A stretch of 64,000 bases of DNA from assembly GCF_023336905.1 (NCBI RefSeq), contig NZ_JAMBLS010000013.1, positions 1 to 64,000 on the forward strand. The letters run 5' to 3'. The position numbers were made by a program, and so were the translations under genes. The notes under the pieces were generated by a model that was not told where the DNA came from, did no database searches, and worked only from the letters and a program-made list of their open reading frames with translations. Every line of letters starts with the position of its first letter. Positions within the stretch are counted from its first letter, which is position 1. Shown one piece after another: positions 16,493 through 24,144 of the stretch. The DNA is from Bacteroides sp. ET71. Lineage in GTDB: Bacteria; Bacteroidota; Bacteroidia; Bacteroidales; Bacteroidaceae.

Positions 16493-16840
16493 ATGAAGAT
16501 ATTTAGTACAGCACCAGAAGGTAATGAAATGGCAGAATTAGAAAATGCTCGATACATTAATTTGGCATTAAAGCAGATTGATGAAAATATTGAATGGCTA
16601 AAAACGACAAATAAACCAACTCAAGCGGTTTTGACTCACATAGATGTATTAGTTATGTTGGCCAAAAGATTTACAGTTAATGCTAACTTGCTAATAAAAA
16701 AAGAGAAAGTTCAGGAATGGAAGAATGTTTTCAACGACTGGTTTGAACGTTGCGGCAATAAAATTCCTGCCAAATTCAGGGATGGTATTAAAGCAAATGG
16801 AGATGAACTATTTAAAGAATTAGAACAATATGGACACTAA
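16493..16840 (+). CDS. hypothetical immunity-like protein, array 1 gene 6
   Basis: A 115-residue helical protein; an internal ATG at 16529 (MAELENARYINLAL) is an alternative start that would remove an unremarkable N-terminal extension. No family recognised. Its stop overlaps the start of the next gene by 11 bp, so genes 6 and 7 are probably translated together and form one cassette. Confidence 0.55.
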   Translation: MKIFSTAPEGNEMAELENARYINLALKQIDENIEWLKTTNKPTQAVLTHIDVLVMLAKRFTVNANLLIKKEKVQEWKNVFNDWFERCGNKIPAKFRDGIKANGDELFKELEQYGH

Positions 16841-17180
16841 TGATTTTGAAGTGATAATTCAACCATTCTTTTGGGTTGATCATGAATCGACAGCTTCAGT
16901 ATGCCTGAATGTTGGAGAATACAAAGCAGAAATTTTCCAAGCAAGAGAAGACGAGGGCTTTGAGGGGAACGGCTATGACTGGGAGTCCTTAGCTCATGTC
17001 TTTGTGGAAGAACAAGTACCGGAGTTGTCCGAAAAGATAAGTTTTGACCCGGAAGGAAGCATGTTCTGTGCCTATTCAAAAGATAAAGATGCCTTAAAAG
17101 AATTTATATTAAAGTTCAAGGACGCCTGTGAGAATGAAACATTGATTATGGATTTATTCTCTCGTGCAGAATTGGATTAA
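16830..17180 (+). CDS. Imm51-like immunity protein, array 1 gene 7
   Basis: A 116-residue acidic protein. The central GNGYDWESLAHVFVEEQ, then FDPEGSMFCAYSKDKDALKEF and the end DLFSRAELD, correspond to the order of conserved blocks in the Imm51 family. Imm51 proteins are found beside polymorphic toxins. It is the best family call in this array and supports reading the whole cluster as immunity genes. Confidence 0.65.
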   Translation: MDTNDFEVIIQPFFWVDHESTASVCLNVGEYKAEIFQAREDEGFEGNGYDWESLAHVFVEEQVPELSEKISFDPEGSMFCAYSKDKDALKEFILKFKDACENETLIMDLFSRAELD

Positions 17181-17185
17181 GAAAC

Positions 17186-17236
17186 GACGCTAACAGACAC
17201 CTGTGCCTCCTAACGGCTATAAGCTGCCCAACATTG
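17186..17236 (+). repeat. cassette repeat, site 6 (diverged)
   Basis: CGCTAACAGACACC at the left and AAGCTGCCCAACATTGG at the right. It keeps the outer boxes but has a different centre. It is followed directly by a remnant of the phosphoribosyltransferase-gene start. Confidence 0.6.
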
Positions 17237-17275
17237 GTGTTTCGGACTATGGGGATGCCCGGCGATTGGAAGAAC

Positions 17276-17325
17276 GAAAGATACCGATAGGCATAGCGAC
17301 ATGCTTGTCCTGGCTGGTCGGGTAC
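17276..17325 (+). pseudogene. remnant of the 5' end of the phosphoribosyltransferase gene
   Basis: In one frame this stretch encodes IPIGIATCLSWLVGY, compared with LIGIAIGLSWLAGY at the start of the intact gene at 19822. At the DNA level GGCATAGC and GCTTGTCCTGGCTGG are shared. The similarity stops where the duplicated leader begins, so this is the scar of a tandem duplication or recombination event. Confidence 0.65.
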
Positions 17326-17545
17326 TGTCGGGATTGTGACGGCCAAGTATTTTCGCTGCAAAATAAGTGCTGGAGGTCGCAGGGACGGATGGCGGTGGAA
17401 CACAGAGTAAAAGAGGCCGAGAAGCAACATACAGGGGATTTATGAAAAAAAAGGGGGAAAGAATATCTGATGGAAATTTTGTCGGACAGGTGGAATCTGT
17501 TACCTTTGTTAAATCGGTAAAGGTCAACGCTGAACGCTACCGAAC
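17326..17545 (+). repeat. array leader, copy 2
   Basis: A near copy of 13696-13915, carrying the same two rightward promoters (TATTTTCG at 17348-17355; TTTG 17478-17481 with TACCTTTG 17501-17508) and the same leader-end site. It restarts transcription in mid-array. Confidence 0.8.
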
Positions 17546-17703
17546 ATTATATATCCACAAACTAATTAGGTTGTTGAATATCATTAAGTAGGAAAACAAC
17601 AAAAAATGGGTAACCTGTAAGTGGAAAAATGAAGGCTATTTAAGATTTAGAAGTCCTACACATTAGGCCTTTGAACTGTACAATTCATTTTTATAAGTAA
17701 AAT
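17546..17703 (+). other. short gap before array gene 8
   Basis: An AT-rich gap of about 160 bp between leader copy 2 and the gene at 17704. I see no open frame of note and no cassette repeat in it. It may be debris of a lost cassette. Confidence 0.4.
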
Positions 17704-18216
17704 ATGAATGCGAAGAAGATAAAACTATATTGTATAAAAGAAGATTATGTTCTCTTAGACAAATATTTTAAGGAAAAACAGATATCTGTATCAGCAATGC
17801 CATTGGCAGGATTTGATTTGAGACCCATACAAATTAGTGATTTCGGTGAAAATGATTGGAATAGAGTGATTGTGTACAAAGACAAGCATACGGTAGAAAT
17901 TGAAGAAATAGAGTCTGCTGTGTCTTTCGAAAAGATATTTACACCTAATTTTATGATTAGTGATATATTGACTTTTGATAGAGCATATATTGACGTGGCA
18001 AATAAAAAAATCATAGGAGGAAGTATATCTGGAATTACTAAATATTTGGTAGATGGAGTATTAGTTTCTAAAAGCAATGAATTTTTAAAATGGCAAAATA
18101 CTTTTTATCTTTGGATAAAGAGAAATTTTGTAGCTGTAAAAATAGACAAGACTCATAATGTTTATGTATCTGAAAGAGTACGGCAGATGATAGATGATGG
18201 ATTTATTTTGGAGTAA
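17704..18216 (+). CDS. hypothetical immunity-like protein, array 1 gene 8
   Basis: A 170-residue soluble protein of mixed strand and helix (MNAKKIKLYCIKEDYVLLDK...), with an internal SGITKYLVDGVLV stretch. No family recognised. It is the first gene after leader copy 2 and is followed by repeat site 8. The strong AT bias matches its array neighbours. Confidence 0.6.
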   Translation: MNAKKIKLYCIKEDYVLLDKYFKEKQISVSAMPLAGFDLRPIQISDFGENDWNRVIVYKDKHTVEIEEIESAVSFEKIFTPNFMISDILTFDRAYIDVANKKIIGGSISGITKYLVDGVLVSKSNEFLKWQNTFYLWIKRNFVAVKIDKTHNVYVSERVRQMIDDGFILE

Positions 18217-18240
18217 TTGGTATTATAGAGAATAATCAGT

Positions 18241-18295
18241 GTGATAACATACGCCTAAACCTCGCTGAAAGGTCGGTTAGTAACCAAACATTATA
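18241..18295 (+). repeat. cassette repeat, site 8
   Basis: GATAACATACGCCTAAACC, loop TCGCTGAAA, then GGTCGGTTAG and CCAAACATTATAAG. The CTAA/TTAG and ACC/GGT pairs replace the CAGC/GCTG and CCG/CGG pairs of site 2, so pairing is kept with different bases. Confidence 0.7.
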
Positions 18296-18306
18296 AGCAG
18301 AAAATA

Positions 18307-19272
18307 ATGAAACCAAATATAATAACAGGTATTTCTGAAAATGCATCATATAATTGCCATAACAATATAGACTTGGCAGTTCTGACGGCAATCTTTCAAA
18401 GAACGGATAGTCGAAATGACCGGTTCAGATTGTCTGATAAGCAATTCAGAAATCTATTTCAAATATGCCCCAGCTTCTATTTGTTTGAATATGGGGAGAA
18501 GGTGAATACACTAATTAGTAGGTGTTACGAAGATTCAGAGTCTATGTATTGGGATTATCTGGCGATTTGGGGATTTGCACAATGCTTACAGACTTTGATA
18601 TTTGACCGTGTTCATTCAAATTCATCTGATAATGAATTTACAAAGCTTTATTCGTATCTGAATATTATTAACGTGAATCGGTCAAACTTGAAAGACAAGG
18701 CGCATTATAGAAATAAACTTTTCCAATCGTTTCTTTTCTCTTCACCATATTCTTGGGAGTTTAGTCGGCACATAAAACTATCAAAAAATTGTATCACATA
18801 CAATGGGGATAATATTGAGGAGCTTCTATCCAAATTCTTTAATGTAGAGAAAGAAGAAAACGAAACGGACAAGAGTGCTATGATTGACAACATAAATAGC
18901 ATACTGAAAACGGCATATTCATATATGGTAGGCAAGAAATTATTTATTCCTTATCATCCTCAAAAGGATATCTATTCGTATTATTATTTTCATCCTGCCG
19001 ACTTCATCGAATTGTATCAGAATAACAGGACTCTATTTTATGCGTATTTGGATAACAGTGTGGATGGTAAAGTTACTTTTATGAAAAAGGCATTTGTTTA
19101 TAATTATAGCTTGTTTATAATATCAAGTCCTGATATAGTCATGTCAGAACTTGATAGTTATTGTAAGCATAAAGATAAGATTCTTGATGTCTTATTTTTA
19201 TCAAATTCAACATTGCCTAATTCGGTTATTAAGAAAATCAAATTTGGCCCATATAGAAAAACAAATGAATAA
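18307..19272 (+). CDS. hypothetical immunity-like protein, array 1 gene 9
   Basis: A 321-residue soluble protein, the largest in this array, rich in tyrosine, asparagine and serine and predicted mainly helical. No family recognised. Flanked by repeat sites 8 and 9, so it is a single-gene cassette. The length suggests a multi-helix scaffold, but that is a guess. Confidence 0.6.
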   Translation: MKPNIITGISENASYNCHNNIDLAVLTAIFQRTDSRNDRFRLSDKQFRNLFQICPSFYLFEYGEKVNTLISRCYEDSESMYWDYLAIWGFAQCLQTLIFDRVHSNSSDNEFTKLYSYLNIINVNRSNLKDKAHYRNKLFQSFLFSSPYSWEFSRHIKLSKNCITYNGDNIEELLSKFFNVEKEENETDKSAMIDNINSILKTAYSYMVGKKLFIPYHPQKDIYSYYYFHPADFIELYQNNRTLFYAYLDNSVDGKVTFMKKAFVYNYSLFIISSPDIVMSELDSYCKHKDKILDVLFLSNSTLPNSVIKKIKFGPYRKTNE

Positions 19273-19283
19273 GAAACAGCTTA

Positions 19284-19334
19284 TAACAAGCGGTTTAACT
19301 TCCCCTGAAAAGGTTGGTTAGCCACCAAACATTA
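19284..19334 (+). repeat. cassette repeat, site 9
   Basis: TTATAACAAGCGG at the left and GGTTAGCCACCAAACATTAT at the right, with central CCCCTGAAAAGG. It resembles site 8 more than site 2. Confidence 0.7.
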
Positions 19335-19342
19335 TCCATATT

Positions 19343-19822
19343 ATGAAATTGAAAGAGCTGGACAAATATTATACTTTCCATTTGACATCACATATTGATG
19401 TTTGCAAATTAGATAAAGACCCTTCTCTGTCTGTGTGCAGATGCACTGTATTTCCTAAATTCTTTATGACGTATGAAGAATTAGTAGAGAACGTATTCGG
19501 TGTAGATAATGCGACAAGAAAACGCTTTAGAGGTCAATTTAAGTCTTTCCTGAAGGATTTGCAATGTTCCCACTCGATATATGCAAACGACAAAAGGACG
19601 GACACAATTACCGAGGTTTCAGAAATCACAACTAATTTGGTTATAGACCTGACAGAGAAATGCGCAGTCAATTTGTTTATACCTGATTTAAGGGTTATAA
19701 TGATCGGGCACGATGATTTTGGATTTATCTTCGTGACAGATATTAAAAACCCAGATGTGAGTTATATTTCAGACAAGTTAGAACAATACGTTCTTTATTT
19801 TGTGAAACCAGAAAAATTATAA
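19343..19822 (+). CDS. hypothetical immunity-like protein, last gene of array 1
   Basis: A 159-residue soluble protein (MKLKELDKYYTFHLTSHIDV...). No family recognised. Its TAA stop overlaps the ATG of the GC-rich phosphoribosyltransferase gene, with no repeat between, so the array here is joined directly to the backbone. The change in base composition at this point is abrupt. Confidence 0.6.
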   Translation: MKLKELDKYYTFHLTSHIDVCKLDKDPSLSVCRCTVFPKFFMTYEELVENVFGVDNATRKRFRGQFKSFLKDLQCSHSIYANDKRTDTITEVSEITTNLVIDLTEKCAVNLFIPDLRVIMIGHDDFGFIFVTDIKNPDVSYISDKLEQYVLYFVKPEKL

Positions 19823-20652
19823 TGGAACCGAGACTGGTGTTTCTGATACTGATCGGCATAGCAATAGGCTTGTCCTGGCTGGCCGGTTACTGGCGGAAGA
19901 AAGCCGGGGAAGCCGCTTTTGCCGCCGCTCTGCTCGCCGACAAAGCCGAGGAGCGTGACCGCCACTGCCGTCTGGCTGTGCTGGCCGGGCACAGGGACGC
20001 CTGCCGTATGTTCTGCTTCGCCCATCCCGACTTTTACGAGGACAGGCATCCGCTCAAGCCTTTCCGTTTCCGGGGCATCAGCGTGACGTTCTACGGCCAT
20101 TATTATCCGTCGCGGTACAAAAGACTGCTCAGCGAGGAACAGCGCGTGTTCTGCCGCTCCCTCTATGCCTTCAAGGAGGGAGAGAATAACGGCATCGACT
20201 TCTTCAAGGCTTGCCTGGCCGCCCTGCCGGTGGACACCGCTTCCTGTCATGTTATGTTCATGCCGTGCAGCAACTGGATAAAATACGGCCGGCGATTCAA
20301 GCGGCTTGACTGGTACATCACGACCCACCGGAAGGAACTCACCTCGGGGCTGCAGGATGTCGATGTGCACAGTGAACGCGAGAGCCTGCACGAGTGCAAG
20401 GGCAGCGAGCGCATCCTTGAAAGGAACTACAGCATCACGGGCGACATCAGGGGAAAAAGAATCATCATCGTGGACGACGTGTTCACGAGCGGCCAGAGCC
20501 TTACCGACTACAAGGAAGAGATAGAACGGTGCGGTGGCGAGGTGGTGGCCGCCATCTTTTACGGAAAGACCGTCACGGTTCCGCCGCTGTTCCTGATAAA
20601 AGCCCATGTGTGGGGCGGGCATATCGTCCGCGCCATCACGCACGAGGCATAA
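19822..20652 (+). CDS. membrane-anchored ComF-like phosphoribosyltransferase domain protein
   Basis: A 276-residue protein. Residues 4-22 (RLVFLILIGIAIGLSWLAG) form a membrane anchor. The C-terminal part contains RGKRIIIVDDVFTSGQSL, the PRPP-binding signature of type I phosphoribosyltransferases, close to the ComF group. Cysteines are scattered rather than arranged as a ComF zinc finger. ComF proteins help take up or process single-stranded DNA in competence, which makes a role in DNA handling plausible, but the substrate is unknown. It is convergent with the M23 peptidase gene. Confidence 0.7.
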   Translation: MEPRLVFLILIGIAIGLSWLAGYWRKKAGEAAFAAALLADKAEERDRHCRLAVLAGHRDACRMFCFAHPDFYEDRHPLKPFRFRGISVTFYGHYYPSRYKRLLSEEQRVFCRSLYAFKEGENNGIDFFKACLAALPVDTASCHVMFMPCSNWIKYGRRFKRLDWYITTHRKELTSGLQDVDVHSERESLHECKGSERILERNYSITGDIRGKRIIIVDDVFTSGQSLTDYKEEIERCGGEVVAAIFYGKTVTVPPLFLIKAHVWGGHIVRAITHEA

Positions 20653-20655
20653 GTC

Positions 20656-21321
20656 CTACTGCATTTCCGCCAACGCCGCCACGCATTTCTCCTTCGTGGC
20701 CTTGATGTAATCGAAAATCTCCGCCGGATCCACGGTTTTTCCGTTGCGCCTGCAGGTGATGTGCAGGTGCTCTCCGGTGCTGCGTCCCGTGGAGCCGGTG
20801 ATGCCGACCGCATCCCTCGGACGGACGGCTGTTCCCTTGCCGACCAGAATCCGTGAAAGGTGGCAGTAGCTGACGGTGAACTCGCCGTGCCGCAGCACCA
20901 CATATTTTCCCGAAGCCCTGTCCTGTCCGACCTTGAGCACCGTGCCTTCCATCATGGCCAAGGCTTCGTCGCCCCGCGCGTGCAGGTCTATGCCGTTGTG
21001 GAACCTCCTCTTTCCGGTAATCGGGTCCGTCCTGTACCCGTATGGCGAGTTGACTTTCATCCTGCGGAGCGGGTAGGACACGCTCAGGTAGCGCCGCACC
21101 CATTTCTCCCTTGCCGCATCCGTTGAAGCCGGTGCGCTTTCTTCCGTGGTTTCTCCATCTTTCCAGACAGGCATTCCGGGGCGTTCTCCCATGCCAAGGC
21201 TGGTTATCTGCACGGCTTCCGGCACGGCGGCCGGGATGCCGGATGCGACAGTCATAAACTGTGCGAAAAGCGGTGCCGAGACAAGGACGGCACCTGTGGC
21301 AATCATTATCATTTTTTTCAT
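20656..21321 (-). CDS. secreted M23 (LytM-type) peptidase
   Basis: A 221-residue protein read from ATG 21321. Residues 1-21 are a signal peptide (MKKMIMIATGAVLVSAPLFAQ). The peptidase domain has the zinc ligands in order: FHNGIDLH (HxGxD type), SYCHLSR, and EHLHITCR (HxH). It should cut peptidoglycan cross-bridges in the periplasm, helping a transfer apparatus cross the wall. A leftward TATCTTTG box (21326-21333) lies only about 5 bp upstream of this ATG, so the message is nearly leaderless or starts at a later ATG (21312 or 21306). It is divergent from the operon at 21543. Confidence 0.88.
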   Translation of the reverse strand: MKKMIMIATGAVLVSAPLFAQFMTVASGIPAAVPEAVQITSLGMGERPGMPVWKDGETTEESAPASTDAAREKWVRRYLSVSYPLRRMKVNSPYGYRTDPITGKRRFHNGIDLHARGDEALAMMEGTVLKVGQDRASGKYVVLRHGEFTVSYCHLSRILVGKGTAVRPRDAVGITGSTGRSTGEHLHITCRRNGKTVDPAEIFDYIKATKEKCVAALAEMQ

Positions 21322-21402
21322 GCGGCAAAGATAGCAAGCCCCGCCAACCCCGGAGAAAAATCGAACATCGTTTCTTGTCATAATATGATTATTTAACTGT
21401 TC

Positions 21403-21434
21403 AGAATATGATTTTTGCGGTAAAATCATATTCT
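21403..21434. promoter_or_regulatory. operator: perfect 13-bp inverted repeat
   Basis: AGAATATGATTTT (21403-21415), 6-bp spacer, AAAATCATATTCT (21422-21434). It lies between the divergent M23 gene and the transfer-type operon. The half-site recurs as AGTATGATTT at 21515-21524, around the expected transcription start of the operon, and again at 60.35-60.44 kb. Confidence 0.75.
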
Positions 21435-21479
21435 AATCATAAAAAATACTATATTCTAAATCTTTATATTACCACATAC

Positions 21480-21524
21480 TTGCCTGACACGATAAAATCA
21501 ACCTATCTTTGCAGAGTATGATTT
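21480..21524 (+). promoter_or_regulatory. promoter of the 21.5-37 kb operon with overlapping operator half-site
   Basis: TTG (21480-21482), 21 bp, TATCTTTG (21504-21511). The half-site AGTATGATTT (21515-21524) covers the likely start point, an arrangement that suggests repression. Confidence 0.75.
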
Positions 21525-21542
21525 ATAGTTTGATTTTAGAAT

Positions 21543-22301
21543 ATGAAACAAGTACGATTTGATTTGACCGAACTTCCGTTCGGAACGCTTGCCCGGTTCG
21601 GGCTCACGCAGGAAATGATAGAGGATCTTCCCATGTTCGTCCTGGAAGACATCTGTCAGGGCAGGCATTCGCCCGTGCTTCCTGTCCGTGTGACCGGCGA
21701 GAACGGCGAGACCTTTGAAAGCCGCACACGCATCGCCTTCATCCGCAGGGACGACGGCCAGGCGGACGTGGTGTTCTATCCGGTACTGAAAACCTCCCCG
21801 CTGGAGAAATACGGCGAGGCGCAGCAGAAACAGCTGCTTGAGGGCAAGGCCGTCATCGTGGACGTGGAGACCCCTGACGGACGCCACAGCAAGGCATTCG
21901 TGCAGATAGACCCGGAGACGAACCAGGTGCTTTCCGTGCCCACACCCATCATCGGGCGCAACCTTCAGGTGGCCGCAGAGGAGCTTCGCCTCGGCACGGC
22001 GGAAGTCAACAGCCTGCAGCACGGGGAGCCGCTGACCATCGTCGTGGATGACGAGCCTGTCACCGTGGGCATCGACCTCAATGCCCGGACAGGCATCCGC
22101 TTCTGCCACGGCGACGGGGAGAGATGGCGCGAGCAGTCCAGGCGCGAATGGGACAAATACACTTTCGGCTGCTACGGCTGCTGGGTCATGGACGATGACG
22201 GCAACCTCAATTATGTCTCCGAGGACGACTATACCGAGGAGCTGTGGAACGAGCAGAAGAAAAGCGCCGAGCGCAACCGTGCCGCTGCGCTTCATAAATA
22301 A
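21543..22301 (+). CDS. DUF4099-DUF3945 protein
   Basis: A 252-residue protein with a DUF4099-like N-terminus (LPFGTLARFGLTQEMIEDLPMFVL) and a DUF3945-like C-terminal half (FVQIDPETNQVLSVP ... LQHGEPLTIVVDDEPVTVGIDLNARTGIRF). These domains are common in Bacteroidales conjugative elements; their biochemical role is not established. It is the first gene of a long rightward operon and sits behind the operator-controlled promoter. Confidence 0.75.
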   Translation: MKQVRFDLTELPFGTLARFGLTQEMIEDLPMFVLEDICQGRHSPVLPVRVTGENGETFESRTRIAFIRRDDGQADVVFYPVLKTSPLEKYGEAQQKQLLEGKAVIVDVETPDGRHSKAFVQIDPETNQVLSVPTPIIGRNLQVAAEELRLGTAEVNSLQHGEPLTIVVDDEPVTVGIDLNARTGIRFCHGDGERWREQSRREWDKYTFGCYGCWVMDDDGNLNYVSEDDYTEELWNEQKKSAERNRAAALHK

Positions 22302-22321
22302 CCCTCAGAACCGGAACGGCA

Positions 22322-22546
22322 ATGGAACGGAATACCTATTATCCGGAGGAAATCCTCATAGAGAAAATGGAGAGCGGCGAGTACGGCTGGCTCGATTATG
22401 TCAACCATCACTCTGCGGAATGGCAGGAGGAATACCTCTGCTATTGCAGGGAGAACGGCCTTCTGGTCGGAGACGCGTCCGCAGAGTCGTTCGTCCATTT
22501 CAAGGACCGGGAGCTGGAGGCGGCCCTCGAATCCGGAGACGCATAA
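22322..22546 (+). CDS. small acidic hypothetical protein
   Basis: A 74-residue acidic protein (MERNTYYPEEILIEKMESGEY...). It is placed 20 bp after the DUF4099 gene and 31 bp before the next, clearly within the operon. No family recognised. The length and composition suggest a small helical accessory protein. Confidence 0.65.
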   Translation: MERNTYYPEEILIEKMESGEYGWLDYVNHHSAEWQEEYLCYCRENGLLVGDASAESFVHFKDRELEAALESGDA

Positions 22547-22577
22547 ACCAATCACAGACAATCCAAACTTTCAGACA

Positions 22578-24140
22578 ATGGCGATACGAAAGAACACCAA
22601 CCCACGGGCGATGGACCTGCAGCCGGAGATGCGCGACATCCTGATGCGCAACGGTATGCAGGCCCATATCGTGCCTGACGGCGCAGGCTACAGCCTGGTC
22701 GTGCAGGGGCATGACTCGCCCCTGCTTGCCTATCCCATCACGGAGCGGCAGATGCTGGCGCTGACCGACTGGGGAACGAACACGGCCAACAAGAAGGCCT
22801 ACAACGTGTTTACCAGCATTGTCGGCAAGGACTTCTTCCTGCCCAAAGATTTCGTCCACGCGCGGAACGCCAACGGGCGTGTCGCTATGGGGCTTCACGG
22901 ATACCGCATCGGCATCGGCGAATACGGGCGTACCGGCCGGATGGGTCTGCCGCCCCCGTTTCTCGGGTGGACACCCCGCCAGCAGTGGGGCTTCCACCTG
23001 CGCAGGGTCGGCGGCCAGCTGTTCTATCCCGGTCCCGTCGTCGCCGAACGCTGGGACGGACGGATGAAGCCGGGCGAACTCCAGTCCGGCGGCTACGGAT
23101 TCTATTATAAAGGCGGTCAAAGGGAGATTGCGGCGCAACCTGCGGATGTCTTGCAGAACCTGCAGAGCGTCATCACCCCGCTTGTCACCCGTGAGCGGAG
23201 CAGCGAGCCGGCCAAGCCCTACAAGGAACTGGTCAGCTCCCCCGTGTACTTCTCCAACGAGAAGTGGCAGGAATGCCTGTCCTCGCACGGCCTTATCGTG
23301 GACGCGGAGCAGCGGACGCTGACCGTGCAGTCGGAGTCCGTGGCGGCCGATTTCGTCTATGACCTGACGGCGGAAGAGACGGCGGCGCTGACCTCCAACT
23401 CCATCAAAGAACACCCGGTAGAGGAACGCATCGGTCTTATCAACAACATCATCGCAGCGGACTACCGGGACAAGGTGACGATGGAAGCCCTGGACAGCGA
23501 CCGGCGCATCGGCATCGGCCTGCACCCGGAGGTGGAGGAAGACCTTGCCCGGCAGCAGCAACAGGAGCAGCAGCTCTTTGAGGGTCAGCAGCAAGGCAAC
23601 CCTATAGGACAGATGGCCGAAGGCGCCGTCATCGACGGCAGGGACCTCTATTATCTCAGCGAGAACCGGGGCTGGTACCGGGAAGAACGGCACGGACGCG
23701 AGGTGGAAGTAAGCGAAATCGCCGTCCATCCGGCAGAGACCGAGGGCAAGTACAGGATGACCGCCGTCATCGACGGGCAGACCGTCAGCCACGAGATCAG
23801 CCAGAAGGACTATGACAAGTTCCTCGCCGTCGATGACTTCCACCGCATGAAGCTCTTCTCGAAGATATTCAGCGAGGTGGACATGAAGATGCGTCCCGAA
23901 GCCCAGAAGAGTCTCGGCGTGAAGATATTCGCCGCCCTGACAGCCGGAGCCGTCGTCACGGCCGGCGTCGTGCACGGGATGAACCACTGCCACCATGCGC
24001 CGGAGTTCTACGGCGAACGGTTCGGCGGTCCTCCCAGACCTTATTTCAAGCCCGGAGTGGACACGCCGCGTGATGTGGCGATACGCAACTTCGAGGCCGA
24101 GATGAACCGGGAGATAAGCGACATGCGTATGGGGAGGTAG
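22578..24140 (+). CDS. large element protein of unknown function
   Basis: A 520-residue protein; the ATG at 22578 (MAIRKNTNPRAMDLQ) is chosen because the longer frame runs through the preceding gene. A glutamine-rich segment (ARQQQQEQQLFEGQQQG) divides the protein, and a hydrophobic stretch near the C-terminus (IFAALTAGAVVTAGVVHG) may span the membrane. Repeated D-x-R-x-L-Y-Y-L type strands (VIDGRDLYYLSENRGWY) are reminiscent of DUF3945-type repeats. No function is assigned. It is followed within 5 bp by the Toprim gene. Confidence 0.7.
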   Translation: MAIRKNTNPRAMDLQPEMRDILMRNGMQAHIVPDGAGYSLVVQGHDSPLLAYPITERQMLALTDWGTNTANKKAYNVFTSIVGKDFFLPKDFVHARNANGRVAMGLHGYRIGIGEYGRTGRMGLPPPFLGWTPRQQWGFHLRRVGGQLFYPGPVVAERWDGRMKPGELQSGGYGFYYKGGQREIAAQPADVLQNLQSVITPLVTRERSSEPAKPYKELVSSPVYFSNEKWQECLSSHGLIVDAEQRTLTVQSESVAADFVYDLTAEETAALTSNSIKEHPVEERIGLINNIIAADYRDKVTMEALDSDRRIGIGLHPEVEEDLARQQQQEQQLFEGQQQGNPIGQMAEGAVIDGRDLYYLSENRGWYREERHGREVEVSEIAVHPAETEGKYRMTAVIDGQTVSHEISQKDYDKFLAVDDFHRMKLFSKIFSEVDMKMRPEAQKSLGVKIFAALTAGAVVTAGVVHGMNHCHHAPEFYGERFGGPPRPYFKPGVDTPRDVAIRNFEAEMNREISDMRMGR

Positions 24141-24144
24141 GCCT

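Noticed and set aside
13696-19822. A classical integron
   Set aside because: No IntI-type integrase is in the window, and the repeat ends are not RYYYAAC/GTTRRRY. The array is integron-like only in layout.
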